DNA from: Betaproteobacteria bacterium
GTDB taxonomy: Bacteria > Pseudomonadota > Gammaproteobacteria > Burkholderiales > Rhodocyclaceae
Direction: 5' to 3'
Length of the DNA: 64,000 bases
Assembly: GCA_016234745.1 (NCBI GenBank)
Contig: JACRAR010000062.1
Span: 62,001-126,000 of the forward strand
Below are positions 1 to 7,390 of this stretch, piece after piece (the first letter of the stretch is position 1; each line of letters begins with the position of its first letter). The notes under the pieces are model-generated. The model was not told the origin of the DNA. It worked only from the letters and a program-made list of their open reading frames with translations, and searched no databases. The translations under genes and the position numbers were made by a program.

Positions 1-403
1 AGGGTGCATTGACCTCCTGGGTATGTCCCTTGAGGCTCAACTTGCCGCTTACCTCGTAGCGATTTCCGCCAATGGATTTGATCGCAGTCGCGGCAAACCT
101 GGCATGGGGAAAGGCCTTGGTGTTGAACCAGGCCTTTCCTGCCACTTCCTCATTGGCTTCGGTCGAACCGGTGTCAATGCTGGCCAAATCAAGATCAACA
201 GTGGCTTTGGCCGCGGCCGGCTTGGTTGGGTTAAAACTGAACTGAATTTCGAATTTCTTGAAACGTCCTTCCATGGAGACGCCCATTTGCTTATAGACGA
301 AGGCCAGGGTGCTTTTTTCGGCGAGGATGGTGTTGTATTCCACGGCTTGTGCACAGGGAATCCAGGCGAGGCAGACAAACAAACAACGAAAAAATTTATT
401 CAT
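1..403 (-). CDS. YceI family periplasmic protein (partial, C-terminus outside window)
   Basis: The minus-strand frame starts at ATG 401-403 and stays open to the left edge, giving 134 residues of a protein normally around 190. It opens with a signal peptide (MNKFFRCLFVCLAWIPCAQA, cleavage probably after AQA). The mature part has the YceI beta-barrel pattern: Y-N-T-I at the mature N-terminus, F-V-Y-K-Q-M-G-V-S-M-E-G-R-F, D-L-D-L-A-S-I-D-T-G, and W-F-N-T-K-A-F-P-H-A-R-F. YceI proteins are secreted lipocalin-like barrels that bind isoprenoid or other amphiphilic ligands; the ligand here cannot be told. The start overlaps the end of the upstream dioxygenase remnant by 8 bp. Confidence 0.88.
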   Translation of the reverse strand, partial: MNKFFRCLFVCLAWIPCAQAVEYNTILAEKSTLAFVYKQMGVSMEGRFKKFEIQFSFNPTKPAAAKATVDLDLASIDTGSTEANEEVAGKAWFNTKAFPHARFAATAIKSIGGNRYEVSGKLSLKGHTQEVNAP

Positions 404-684
404 GGCGGTCAGTGAGGTTATGAAACATGAAGGCATCCATGGCAAGGACATGGTCATCGATGCCGGTATGAAAGCGTCTGGCTTGATAATGCTTCCAAGC
501 GTTCCGCCATGCCGACGACGACTTGTTCCGTATCCCAATGCGCACTGATGACGATGATTGCCCGAGGACGGGCGAGTTCTGCGGCGGCGCGCGCCAGCGC
601 CGCGCCGGTTGCGCCCGGACGCAGCGCGAAGGTTGGCGCCCCGTGGGGAACGAACAGACTTGGTAAGGTTTGCTTGAACGACAT
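396..684 (-). pseudogene. Remnant of a DODA/LigB-type extradiol ring-cleavage dioxygenase
   Basis: The reading frame from ATG 684 encodes an N-terminus typical of the YgiD/4,5-DOPA dioxygenase family (LPSLFVPHGAPTFAL, then RAIIVISAHWDTEQVVVG) but stops after 76 residues, whereas the family is about 260. In the +1 frame just before that stop, a typical family C-terminus appears (RRFHTGIDDHVLAMDAFMF) and runs to a stop at 396. The gene therefore seems to have lost about 150 internal codons and the frame: the metal-binding His of the PHG and SAHW motifs survive, the middle is gone. It is unlikely to be an enzyme. That a short protein is still made cannot be excluded, because the ATG and 5' end look intact. 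Confidence 0.72.
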
Positions 685-758
685 GCGGATCCCTCAAGAG
701 ATTGGAACGCACTGTAACTGAACTAATGCCAGTGAAATAGTGGGGTATGTGGAATTGA

Positions 759-803
759 TTGTTGCTTGAGGGGCAACAATAGACCCCGGTCACTCCTCCG
801 GGG
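759..803. repeat. Two tandem short hairpins in the intergenic region upstream of the kdpD-like gene
   Basis: The arms TTGTTGC (759-765) and GCAACAA (773-779) pair over a 7-nt loop. CCCCGG (784-789) and CCGGGG (798-803) pair over an 8-nt loop. There is no T-run after either, so they do not look like classical terminators. They lie between the dioxygenase remnant and the K+ operon. Confidence 0.35.
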
Positions 804-857
804 ACGCGTTCTGCCGGGTTATTGACGGTGCATCGAATAAATCAGCTTCAAACCTTG

Positions 858-876
858 TTTACACCTTTTTTACATC
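858..876 (+). promoter_or_regulatory. Candidate KdpE operator upstream of the kdpDE-kup operon
   Basis: TTTACACCTTTTTTACATC contains two TTTACA half sites whose starts are 11 bp apart, one helical turn. From memory, the E. coli KdpE site in front of kdpFABC reads TTTATACTTTTTTTACACC, which matches at 16 of 19 positions. It lies 48-66 bp upstream of the kdpD-like start codon. This suggests autoregulation of the operon and control of kup by KdpE, which is inference. No convincing -10/-35 pair was identified next to it. Confidence 0.6.
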
Positions 877-923
877 AACTGTAGGAGACTATTTGCCACA
901 ACCTTATTTCAAACCTTAGCCTC

Positions 924-2444
924 ATGTTTTTCGAGCCGAAGCCAAAATCTTTTCGTCCGGTCGCACATTATGCCTTGGCCATGGCAGTTTGCGTCTTGAC
1001 GACAGCAGCGACCCTGCCTTTGCGTTCTTTGCTCGACCTTGCCAATATCGTGATGTTGTTTCTGCTCACGGTTTTTCTCGTTGCGACCCGCCTGGGGCGG
1101 GGGCCGGCCGTAATGGCGGCTTTTCTCAGTGTTGCATTGTTCGACTTTTTTTTCGTTCCGCCCCATCTTTCCTTCGATGTGGCCGATGTGCAATATCTGG
1201 TGACATTCGCCGTCATGCTTGCCGTCGGGTTGTTTACCGCGCATCTGGCATCCCGACTGGGCGAACGGACAGAACAGGCGCTGCAAAGTGCGCGGGAAAC
1301 CCAGGATTTGTATGAGGTTGCCTGTGAAATGGCCGGGGCATTGTCTTTGGACCAGGTTTCTGACACTGCGCGCCGCTTCCTTGCCGGTCACGATATCGAT
1401 GCCAGCATCTTGATCGCAGCCGGGGATGGCAAGCTGAACATGCCGGTCAATGGCGATCACAGGCTCGGCAGCATCGAGCATTCGTTTGCCCAATCCGCCT
1501 ATCGGCGCAACGAAATCGTTGAGGCTGACTCACTGGCGGGAACCGGCATTGCCGTCGCCTTTTTTCCTTTGCGCGCACCGAACTCGGTGCGCGGAATACT
1601 TGCAATAACGCCGCGAACGGACGACACCACAATGCTTCGCGCATCGCGTCAGGCGATTGAGGCGATCGCCTCCCTCGTTGCGCTGGCTATCGAGCGTCTG
1701 CACTACGCCGAGGCCGCCCGCCGGGCCGACCTGCAGATCGCCGATGAGCGCTTGCGGACCTCGATACTGTCATCCTTGTCGCACGATCTGCGTACCCCGC
1801 TGACGACTCTGGTCGGACTGGCGGACTCTTTGGCGCAGATGCCACCAGGCCATACGGCGGATACTGCCGAAACAGCCGCTATCATTCGCGACCAGGCCCG
1901 GGCCATGTACCGGTTGATCTCCAACCTGCTGGACATGGCGCGCCTGAAGGGCGAGAAGACCCCGCTGCGCTGCGAATGGCAAACTTTTGAAGAAATCGTT
2001 GGCAGCAGCCTGCGCCTGATGACAGCCGCCATGGGATCGCGTCCGGTTGCGCTGGATCTGCCGATGAATCTGCCGTTGCTGTATTTCGATGCGGTGCTCA
2101 TGGAGCGGGTGCTGGTCAACCTGCTGGAAAACGCCATCAAGTATTCGCCGGATGGCACGCCGATTGAACTGGCAGCGCATATCGAAGCTGACGCCCTGCG
2201 CGTTTCGGTCTGCAATGCCGGCGTCGGATTTCCGCCGGATAGCCTGGATCAGATTTTTGAAATGTTCGTGCGGGGCAGGGACGAATCCAACCTGCCTGGC
2301 GTCGGACTCGGTCTGGCCATCTGCAAGGCCATCGTGACCGCCCATGGCGGCGATATTCGTGCGAAAAACCGCCCCGGCGGTTGCTGCGTCTGTTTCACCC
2401 TGCCGCTCGGCACGCCGCCGCCGATTGAGGAGGACGCAACATGA
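924..2444 (+). CDS. KdpD-like sensor histidine kinase lacking the N-terminal KdpD/USP part
   Basis: 506 residues. Residues 12-110 hold the four membrane helices of the DUF4118 domain of KdpD. A GAF-like stretch spans about 125-260, the dimerisation/phosphoacceptor helix SSLSHDLRTPLTTLVG has His287, and the C-terminal HATPase has N-box ENAIKYSPDG, then VGFPPDS and GVGLGLAICKAIV. Full-length KdpD is about 900 residues, with an N-terminal ATPase-like KdpD domain and a USP domain that sense K+ and ATP state; both are absent. The start at 924 has no good Shine-Dalgarno (an AGGAG at 883-887 is too far), so the exact start is uncertain, but the upstream sequence cannot encode the missing domains. 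It overlaps kdpE by 4 bp. Confidence 0.9.
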   Translation: MFFEPKPKSFRPVAHYALAMAVCVLTTAATLPLRSLLDLANIVMLFLLTVFLVATRLGRGPAVMAAFLSVALFDFFFVPPHLSFDVADVQYLVTFAVMLAVGLFTAHLASRLGERTEQALQSARETQDLYEVACEMAGALSLDQVSDTARRFLAGHDIDASILIAAGDGKLNMPVNGDHRLGSIEHSFAQSAYRRNEIVEADSLAGTGIAVAFFPLRAPNSVRGILAITPRTDDTTMLRASRQAIEAIASLVALAIERLHYAEAARRADLQIADERLRTSILSSLSHDLRTPLTTLVGLADSLAQMPPGHTADTAETAAIIRDQARAMYRLISNLLDMARLKGEKTPLRCEWQTFEEIVGSSLRLMTAAMGSRPVALDLPMNLPLLYFDAVLMERVLVNLLENAIKYSPDGTPIELAAHIEADALRVSVCNAGVGFPPDSLDQIFEMFVRGRDESNLPGVGLGLAICKAIVTAHGGDIRAKNRPGGCCVCFTLPLGTPPPIEEDAT

Positions 2445-3130
2445 GCGACGCTGCGACTGCGGTTCTGGTCGTCGAAGACGAACCCCAGATTCGTCGTTTC
2501 GTCTGCAACGCTCTGCGCGATGATCAATGTCAGGCCTTGGAGGCAGGGACGGCAACGGGTGGCCTGGAGATAGTGGCGCGTGAACCAGTTCATTTGGTGA
2601 TCCTCGATCTCGGTTTGCCTGATCGCGATGGCATTTCCTTCATCCGTGACTTGCGCAACTGGTCGGCGGTGCCCATTCTCGTTCTGTCGGCGCGCTCGGC
2701 CGAGCAAGACAAGATCGAAGCGCTCGATACCGGCGCCGACGATTATCTGACCAAGCCGTTCGGCGTTGGCGAACTGCGTGCTCGCGTGCGAGCCTTGCTG
2801 CGGCGACAGCAACAACGCGTCGATGCCGGGGCAGTGCACGTTTTTGGCGACGTGGCAGTGGACCTGTCACGCCGCATCGTCACCCGCGCCGGAGCGGAAG
2901 TTCATTTGACACAGCGTGAATACCATCTTCTCGCCGTAATGGTAGCCAACACCGGACGGGTCATGACGCAAAGATATCTGATGAATCAGGTCTGGGGACC
3001 CGGACATAGCCAGGATAGCCACTATCTTCGTGTCTATGTCGGCCGATTGCGGCAAAAGCTCGAAGCCGACCCCACCCAACCGCATTACATTTTGACGGAA
3101 ACCGGCATTGGTTACCGTTTCCAGCCATGA
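2441..3130 (+). CDS. kdpE: KdpE-type response regulator
   Basis: 229 residues, OmpR/PhoB class. The receiver domain (about 7-120) has the acidic pair VEDE and phosphoacceptor Asp56 in LVILDLGLPD, with the conserved Lys in the DYLTKPF loop. The C-terminal winged helix (about 130-228) has HLTQREYHLLAVMVANTGRV and the DSHYLRVYVGRLRQKLE recognition region typical of KdpE. It is translationally coupled to both neighbours by ATGA overlaps (with the kinase upstream and kup downstream), so the three genes form one operon. The probable target is the KdpE-box-like sequence at 858-876. No kdpFABC genes are in the window. Confidence 0.93.
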   Translation: MSDAATAVLVVEDEPQIRRFVCNALRDDQCQALEAGTATGGLEIVAREPVHLVILDLGLPDRDGISFIRDLRNWSAVPILVLSARSAEQDKIEALDTGADDYLTKPFGVGELRARVRALLRRQQQRVDAGAVHVFGDVAVDLSRRIVTRAGAEVHLTQREYHLLAVMVANTGRVMTQRYLMNQVWGPGHSQDSHYLRVYVGRLRQKLEADPTQPHYILTETGIGYRFQP

Positions 3131-5025
3131 ACCAAAAGACAAGCCGTGCGTCAGACTTTATCCCGGACCGCCGACTGGCCGCACTCTCGCTCGCCGCGCT
3201 TGGCGTCGTCTATGGCGATATCGGCACCAGCCCGTTGTACGCGATCAAGGAAGTGTTCGGCAGCACCCACCATCCGGTGCCGATCACGCCGGATAATGTT
3301 CTGGGGATTCTTTCCCTGATCCTATGGTCGCTGATGATTGTGGTCAGCCTGAAGTATGTCTCGTTCATCATGCGCGCCGACAACAAAGGCGAGGGCGGCA
3401 TCATGGCACTGATGGCATTGGCGCTACGGCCCATGCCGGCCGACTCAGTGCAGCGAAAATTGATTTTGATTCTGGGCCTGTTCGGCGCAGCGCTGTTCTA
3501 CGGCGATGGTGTGATCACCCCGGCAATTTCGGTACTTTCTGCCGTGGAAGGGCTGGAAGTCGCCACCCCGGCACTAAAGCCCTATGTGCTGCCGATTTCA
3601 CTCGTCATCCTGATTGCGCTCTTCCTTGTCCAGCGCAGAGGTACGGCCAGCGTTGGGACTTTCTTCGGCCCCATCATGGTGCTGTGGTTTTTCACTCTGG
3701 CGGGTCTGGGGGTGATCAGCATCGCCGAGAATCCCGGTGTACTGCAGGCTATCAATCCCCTCCATGCGCTCAGGTTCTTCGAAACCCATACCTTGCTGGG
3801 ATTCTTTGCGCTGGGTGCGGTCGTGCTGGTGCTGACCGGCGCCGAAGCCCTTTATGCCGACATGGGGCACTTTGGCCGCAAACCAATCCAGATGGCCTGG
3901 TTCTGCCTGGTTCTGCCGGCACTGCTGCTCAATTACTTTGGCCAGGGTGCACTCTTGCTGCGTGACCCGCAGGCCATCGAAAATCCGTTTTATCTGATGG
4001 CGCCGGACTGGCTGCTTTACCCCTTAGTGGTGCTATCTACCGCAGCGACGGTGATCGCCTCGCAGGCGGTCATCTCCGGGGCTTTTTCCATTACGCAGCA
4101 AGCCATCCAGCTCGGTTTCTCGCCGCGCATGGAAATCAGCCATACGTCAGGGGAACAGATCGGCCAGATCTACCTGCCCGGCATGAACTGGACCCTGCTG
4201 GCGGCAGTCATCTCCCTGGTGGTCGGCTTCGGCAGTTCTACCAATCTCGCGGCGGCTTACGGCATTGCGGTTACGGGCACCATGCTGATCACCGATCTGC
4301 TGGCCTTTGTGGTGACACGCTATGTCTGGGGCTGGCCAATCTGGCGCTCATTCCTCGGCGCCCTGCCGTTCGTTGCGATCGATCTCGCCTTCTTTTCCGC
4401 CAACACAGTCAAGATAGCCGATGGCGGCTGGTTTCCCCTGCTGTTCGGACTCGCCGTCTATCTGCTGCTGTCTACCTGGAAACGCGGCAGGGATCTGCTC
4501 AAGTCGCGACTGGAGGCGGATGCAATGGATTTGAAGTCCTTCGTGGAAAGTATTGACGAAAGCGTCATGCGGGTTCCGGGAACGGCAGTGTTTCTCACCG
4601 CCAACATCGACAATGTTCCCCATGCCATGTTGCACAGCCTCAAGCATTACAAGGCGCTGCATGAGCGTCTGGTCCTCGTTTCCGTGAATATCCTGGATTT
4701 GCCCTATTGCAACGATGCGCGCCGCGTCATTGTAGAACAGATGCCTAACCAGTTCTGGCAGGTCACGGTGTTCTATGGCTTCATGGAACAGCCCAACCTG
4801 CCTCAAGCCTTGGAATGGTGCGCCGAAGACGGACTTGATCTCGAGCCCATGGATACGTCCTTCTTCCTCGGACGCGAGACGCTGATTCCGAAGCTCGGCT
4901 CCGAATTGAGTTTGTGGCGGGAAAAAATTTTCATCGCCATGTTCCGCAACGCCGGCAGTGCGGCCGGCTTCTTTGGCTTGCCGGCCAATCGCGTGGTGGA
5001 ACTCGGAACCCAGGTGGTGCTCTAG
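3127..5025 (+). CDS. kup: Kup-family low-affinity potassium uptake permease
   Basis: 632 residues, the usual length for Kup/TrkD. The family signature YGDIGTSPLYAIKEVFG lies at about residues 30-46, followed by about 12 membrane helices (for example LILGLFGAALFYGDGVITPAISVLSAVEGL) and a soluble C-terminal domain from about 460. The protein sits in the inner membrane and brings in K+, probably by H+ symport. Its coupling to kdpDE by a 4-bp overlap is unusual because KdpDE normally governs the KdpFABC ATPase. It implies that in this organism the K+-responsive two-component system controls a constitutive-type transporter. Confidence 0.96.
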   Translation: MNQKTSRASDFIPDRRLAALSLAALGVVYGDIGTSPLYAIKEVFGSTHHPVPITPDNVLGILSLILWSLMIVVSLKYVSFIMRADNKGEGGIMALMALALRPMPADSVQRKLILILGLFGAALFYGDGVITPAISVLSAVEGLEVATPALKPYVLPISLVILIALFLVQRRGTASVGTFFGPIMVLWFFTLAGLGVISIAENPGVLQAINPLHALRFFETHTLLGFFALGAVVLVLTGAEALYADMGHFGRKPIQMAWFCLVLPALLLNYFGQGALLLRDPQAIENPFYLMAPDWLLYPLVVLSTAATVIASQAVISGAFSITQQAIQLGFSPRMEISHTSGEQIGQIYLPGMNWTLLAAVISLVVGFGSSTNLAAAYGIAVTGTMLITDLLAFVVTRYVWGWPIWRSFLGALPFVAIDLAFFSANTVKIADGGWFPLLFGLAVYLLLSTWKRGRDLLKSRLEADAMDLKSFVESIDESVMRVPGTAVFLTANIDNVPHAMLHSLKHYKALHERLVLVSVNILDLPYCNDARRVIVEQMPNQFWQVTVFYGFMEQPNLPQALEWCAEDGLDLEPMDTSFFLGRETLIPKLGSELSLWREKIFIAMFRNAGSAAGFFGLPANRVVELGTQVVL

Positions 5026-5048
5026 TGCCCGTCTCAGGGTTTAGGGTA

Positions 5049-6281
5049 TTAGTCGAGTACGTGTGACACCAGGCCGTCGGCCAGTTTCGGCTCGAACCAG
5101 GTCGATTTCGGCGGCATCACTTCACCGGCATCGGCGACCGCCATCAGGTCTTGCATCTGCGTCGGATACAGCGCGAAGGCGGCGGCCATTTCGCCGCTGT
5201 TGACGCGCTTTTCCAACTCAGCCAGGCCGCGGATGCCGCCGACGAAATCGATGCGCTTGTCGCGACGCAAGTCGTGGATGCCCAGAATCGGACTCAGCAG
5301 ATACTCCGTGAGCAGACTGACATCAAGACGAGCGACCGGGTCGACAACGGGAATCAGCTTGCTATTGATGTTCAGGCGCAGCCAGCGACCGGGCAGGTAA
5401 AGGCCGAATTCGCCCTGCTTGGATGGTTTGACTTGAGCCGGACTGGCGCTTACGGCAAAACTTTGCTGCAAGCGATCAAGGAATCCATCTTCGCTCATGC
5501 CGTTCAAATCCTTCACCACCCGGTTGTAGTCCATGATGCGGGTTTCATGGTGGGGGAAAATCACCGAGAGAAAATAGCCGGACTGCCCCGAATTCTTCCT
5601 GGCGGCGGCAACCCGCGAGGCGGCTGCGGAACGGTGGTGGCCGTCGGCGATGTACAGCGCCGGCATGGCATCGAAGGCGGCAGAAATTTTTGCAATGAGC
5701 CCAGCGTCTCGCACCACCCAGAGGATATGGCGGATATTTCCGGAGGCGAGGACATCGGCATCGGGGCTGCCGGCACTGGCTTGTGCCAGCAAAGCGTCGG
5801 CCTCCGGCGAGGCTGGATAGGCCAGCAGCACCGGCCCGGTCTGGGCGTTCAACGCCTCGATCTGCCTGACGCGGTCATCTTCCTTGTCGGGACGCGTGAA
5901 TTCGTGCTTGCGGATGCGGTTGCTGTCGTAGTCGGCAACCGCTGCGGCGGCGACCAGGCCGGTCTGCACATGCTCTCCGGCTGCTGTCGGCATGATCAGG
6001 CGATAGGCGTAATAGCAGGGTGAGGCATCGCGCTGCAGGATGCCGGCGGCCAGCATCCGCTCCAGGTTCTCCCTGGCCTTGGCGTACACCTGGGGCGCAT
6101 AGGGATCGGTCCCGGGGGGAAGGTCGATCTCGGCCTTGGAAATATGCAGGAAACTCCAGGGTTTGCCTGCCGCCAGAACACGGGCTTCTTCGCTCGAGAG
6201 TACATCGTAGGGCGGCGCCGCAACAGCATTCGCTTGGCCAGAAGTGGGGCGCAGTCCGGAGAAAGGTTTGACTAGAGGCAT
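5049..6281 (-). CDS. DUF1015 family protein
   Basis: 410 residues from the ATG at 6281 (MPLVKPFSGLRPTSG); an in-frame TTG lies 4 codons upstream at 6293. Family signatures are AAPPYDVLSSEEAR near the N-terminus, the central ALYIADGHHRSAAA, and NRVVKDLNG. DUF1015 proteins are widespread, cytoplasmic and of unknown biochemical function. The conserved DGHHR motif suggests a metal- or phosphate-handling site, but no activity can be assigned. It lies upstream of and on the same strand as nothing obviously related, and is convergent with kup across a 23-bp gap. Confidence 0.85.
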   Translation of the reverse strand: MPLVKPFSGLRPTSGQANAVAAPPYDVLSSEEARVLAAGKPWSFLHISKAEIDLPPGTDPYAPQVYAKARENLERMLAAGILQRDASPCYYAYRLIMPTAAGEHVQTGLVAAAAVADYDSNRIRKHEFTRPDKEDDRVRQIEALNAQTGPVLLAYPASPEADALLAQASAGSPDADVLASGNIRHILWVVRDAGLIAKISAAFDAMPALYIADGHHRSAAASRVAAARKNSGQSGYFLSVIFPHHETRIMDYNRVVKDLNGMSEDGFLDRLQQSFAVSASPAQVKPSKQGEFGLYLPGRWLRLNINSKLIPVVDPVARLDVSLLTEYLLSPILGIHDLRRDKRIDFVGGIRGLAELEKRVNSGEMAAAFALYPTQMQDLMAVADAGEVMPPKSTWFEPKLADGLVSHVLD

Positions 6282-6311
6282 TATGGATTCCAATCGGGTT
6301 AGGCTGCGAGG

Positions 6312-7388
6312 TCAGGTGGCCTTGCGGAGTTTGATTACAGGCTGCAGGGCGCGTTGTGCATCACGCAGCATTTTCTCGGTGGTCGGCCAGTCGACGCAGG
6401 CATCCGTGACGGAACAACCGTATTTGAGTTTCGACAGGTCGGTCGGAATGGGTTGATTGCCGGATTCGATGAAACTTTCGATCATCATGCCGACAATGGA
6501 ACCGTTGCCCTGCACGATCTGATGAATGCAATCGGCCATGACCAGCGGTTGCATTTCAGGTTTCTTGTAACTGTTGGAATGCGAGCAGTCGACGACCAGG
6601 TTTCTCGCCAAGCCGGCCTTGTCCAGGGCTTGCTCGGCCAGCGAGATGCTCACCGAATCATAGTTGGGTCGTCCGCCGCCGCCGCGCAATACCACATGGC
6701 CGTAGCGGTTGCCGCGCGTGCGGACGATCGCGGCGCTGCCCTGGCTGCTGATGCCGAGGAAGCTGTGCGGGCTGGCGGCAGAAATGATGGCGTTGATGGC
6801 CACTTCCAGATCGCCGTCGGTGGCATTCTTGAAGCCTACCGGCGTCGACAGGCCGGAAGACATTTCGCGGTGGGTCTGCGATTCGCTGGTGCGGGCGCCG
6901 ATGGCGGTCCAGGCGATCAGATCGCCGAGGTACTGCGGCGCGATCGGATCGAGCGCCTCGGTGGCCGCCGGCAGCCCGATTTCATTGACCTGAAGCAGGA
7001 ACTCACGCGCCTTCTGCATGCCTTCCTCGATGTGGAAGGAGTCATCCATGCGCGGGTCGTTGATGAAGCCCTTCCAGCCGGTGGAAGTGCGCGGTTTCTC
7101 GAAATAGACGCGCATCACGACGACCAGGGTATCCGCCACTGCGTCGGCGAGTTGCTTGAGCCGGCCCGCGTAATCGAGACCGGCGACCGGATCGTGGATG
7201 GAACAGGGGCCGACGACCACGAACAAGCGCGGATCCTCGTGGTCGAGAATGCGCTGCATTTGCGAGCGGCCGCTGGCCACCGTTGCGGCGGCCGTGTCGG
7301 TGAGCGGCAGCAAGGCATGAATCTGCTCCGGCGAGGGCATCAGATCGAAGGCATCGATGTTGAGATTTTCTAATTGAGCGTGCGTCAT
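6312..7388 (-). CDS. aroG: Class I 3-deoxy-7-phosphoheptulonate (DAHP) synthase
   Basis: 358 residues, normal for the AroFGH class. It condenses phosphoenolpyruvate with erythrose 4-phosphate, the first step of the shikimate pathway. Recognisable blocks are VVVGPCSIHDP, MRVYFEKPRTSTGWKG, IGARTSESQTHREMSSGLS, GFKNATDGD, LRGGGGRPNYD and VVDCSHSNSYK; the metal-binding Cys, His, Glu and Asp positions of the class are present. Which aromatic amino acid inhibits it cannot be read safely. The next gene on the strand is mfd, whose stop lies 2 bp upstream of this start, so the two are probably co-transcribed. Confidence 0.95.
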   Translation of the reverse strand: MTHAQLENLNIDAFDLMPSPEQIHALLPLTDTAAATVASGRSQMQRILDHEDPRLFVVVGPCSIHDPVAGLDYAGRLKQLADAVADTLVVVMRVYFEKPRTSTGWKGFINDPRMDDSFHIEEGMQKAREFLLQVNEIGLPAATEALDPIAPQYLGDLIAWTAIGARTSESQTHREMSSGLSTPVGFKNATDGDLEVAINAIISAASPHSFLGISSQGSAAIVRTRGNRYGHVVLRGGGGRPNYDSVSISLAEQALDKAGLARNLVVDCSHSNSYKKPEMQPLVMADCIHQIVQGNGSIVGMMIESFIESGNQPIPTDLSKLKYGCSVTDACVDWPTTEKMLRDAQRALQPVIKLRKAT

Positions 7389-7390
7389 GG

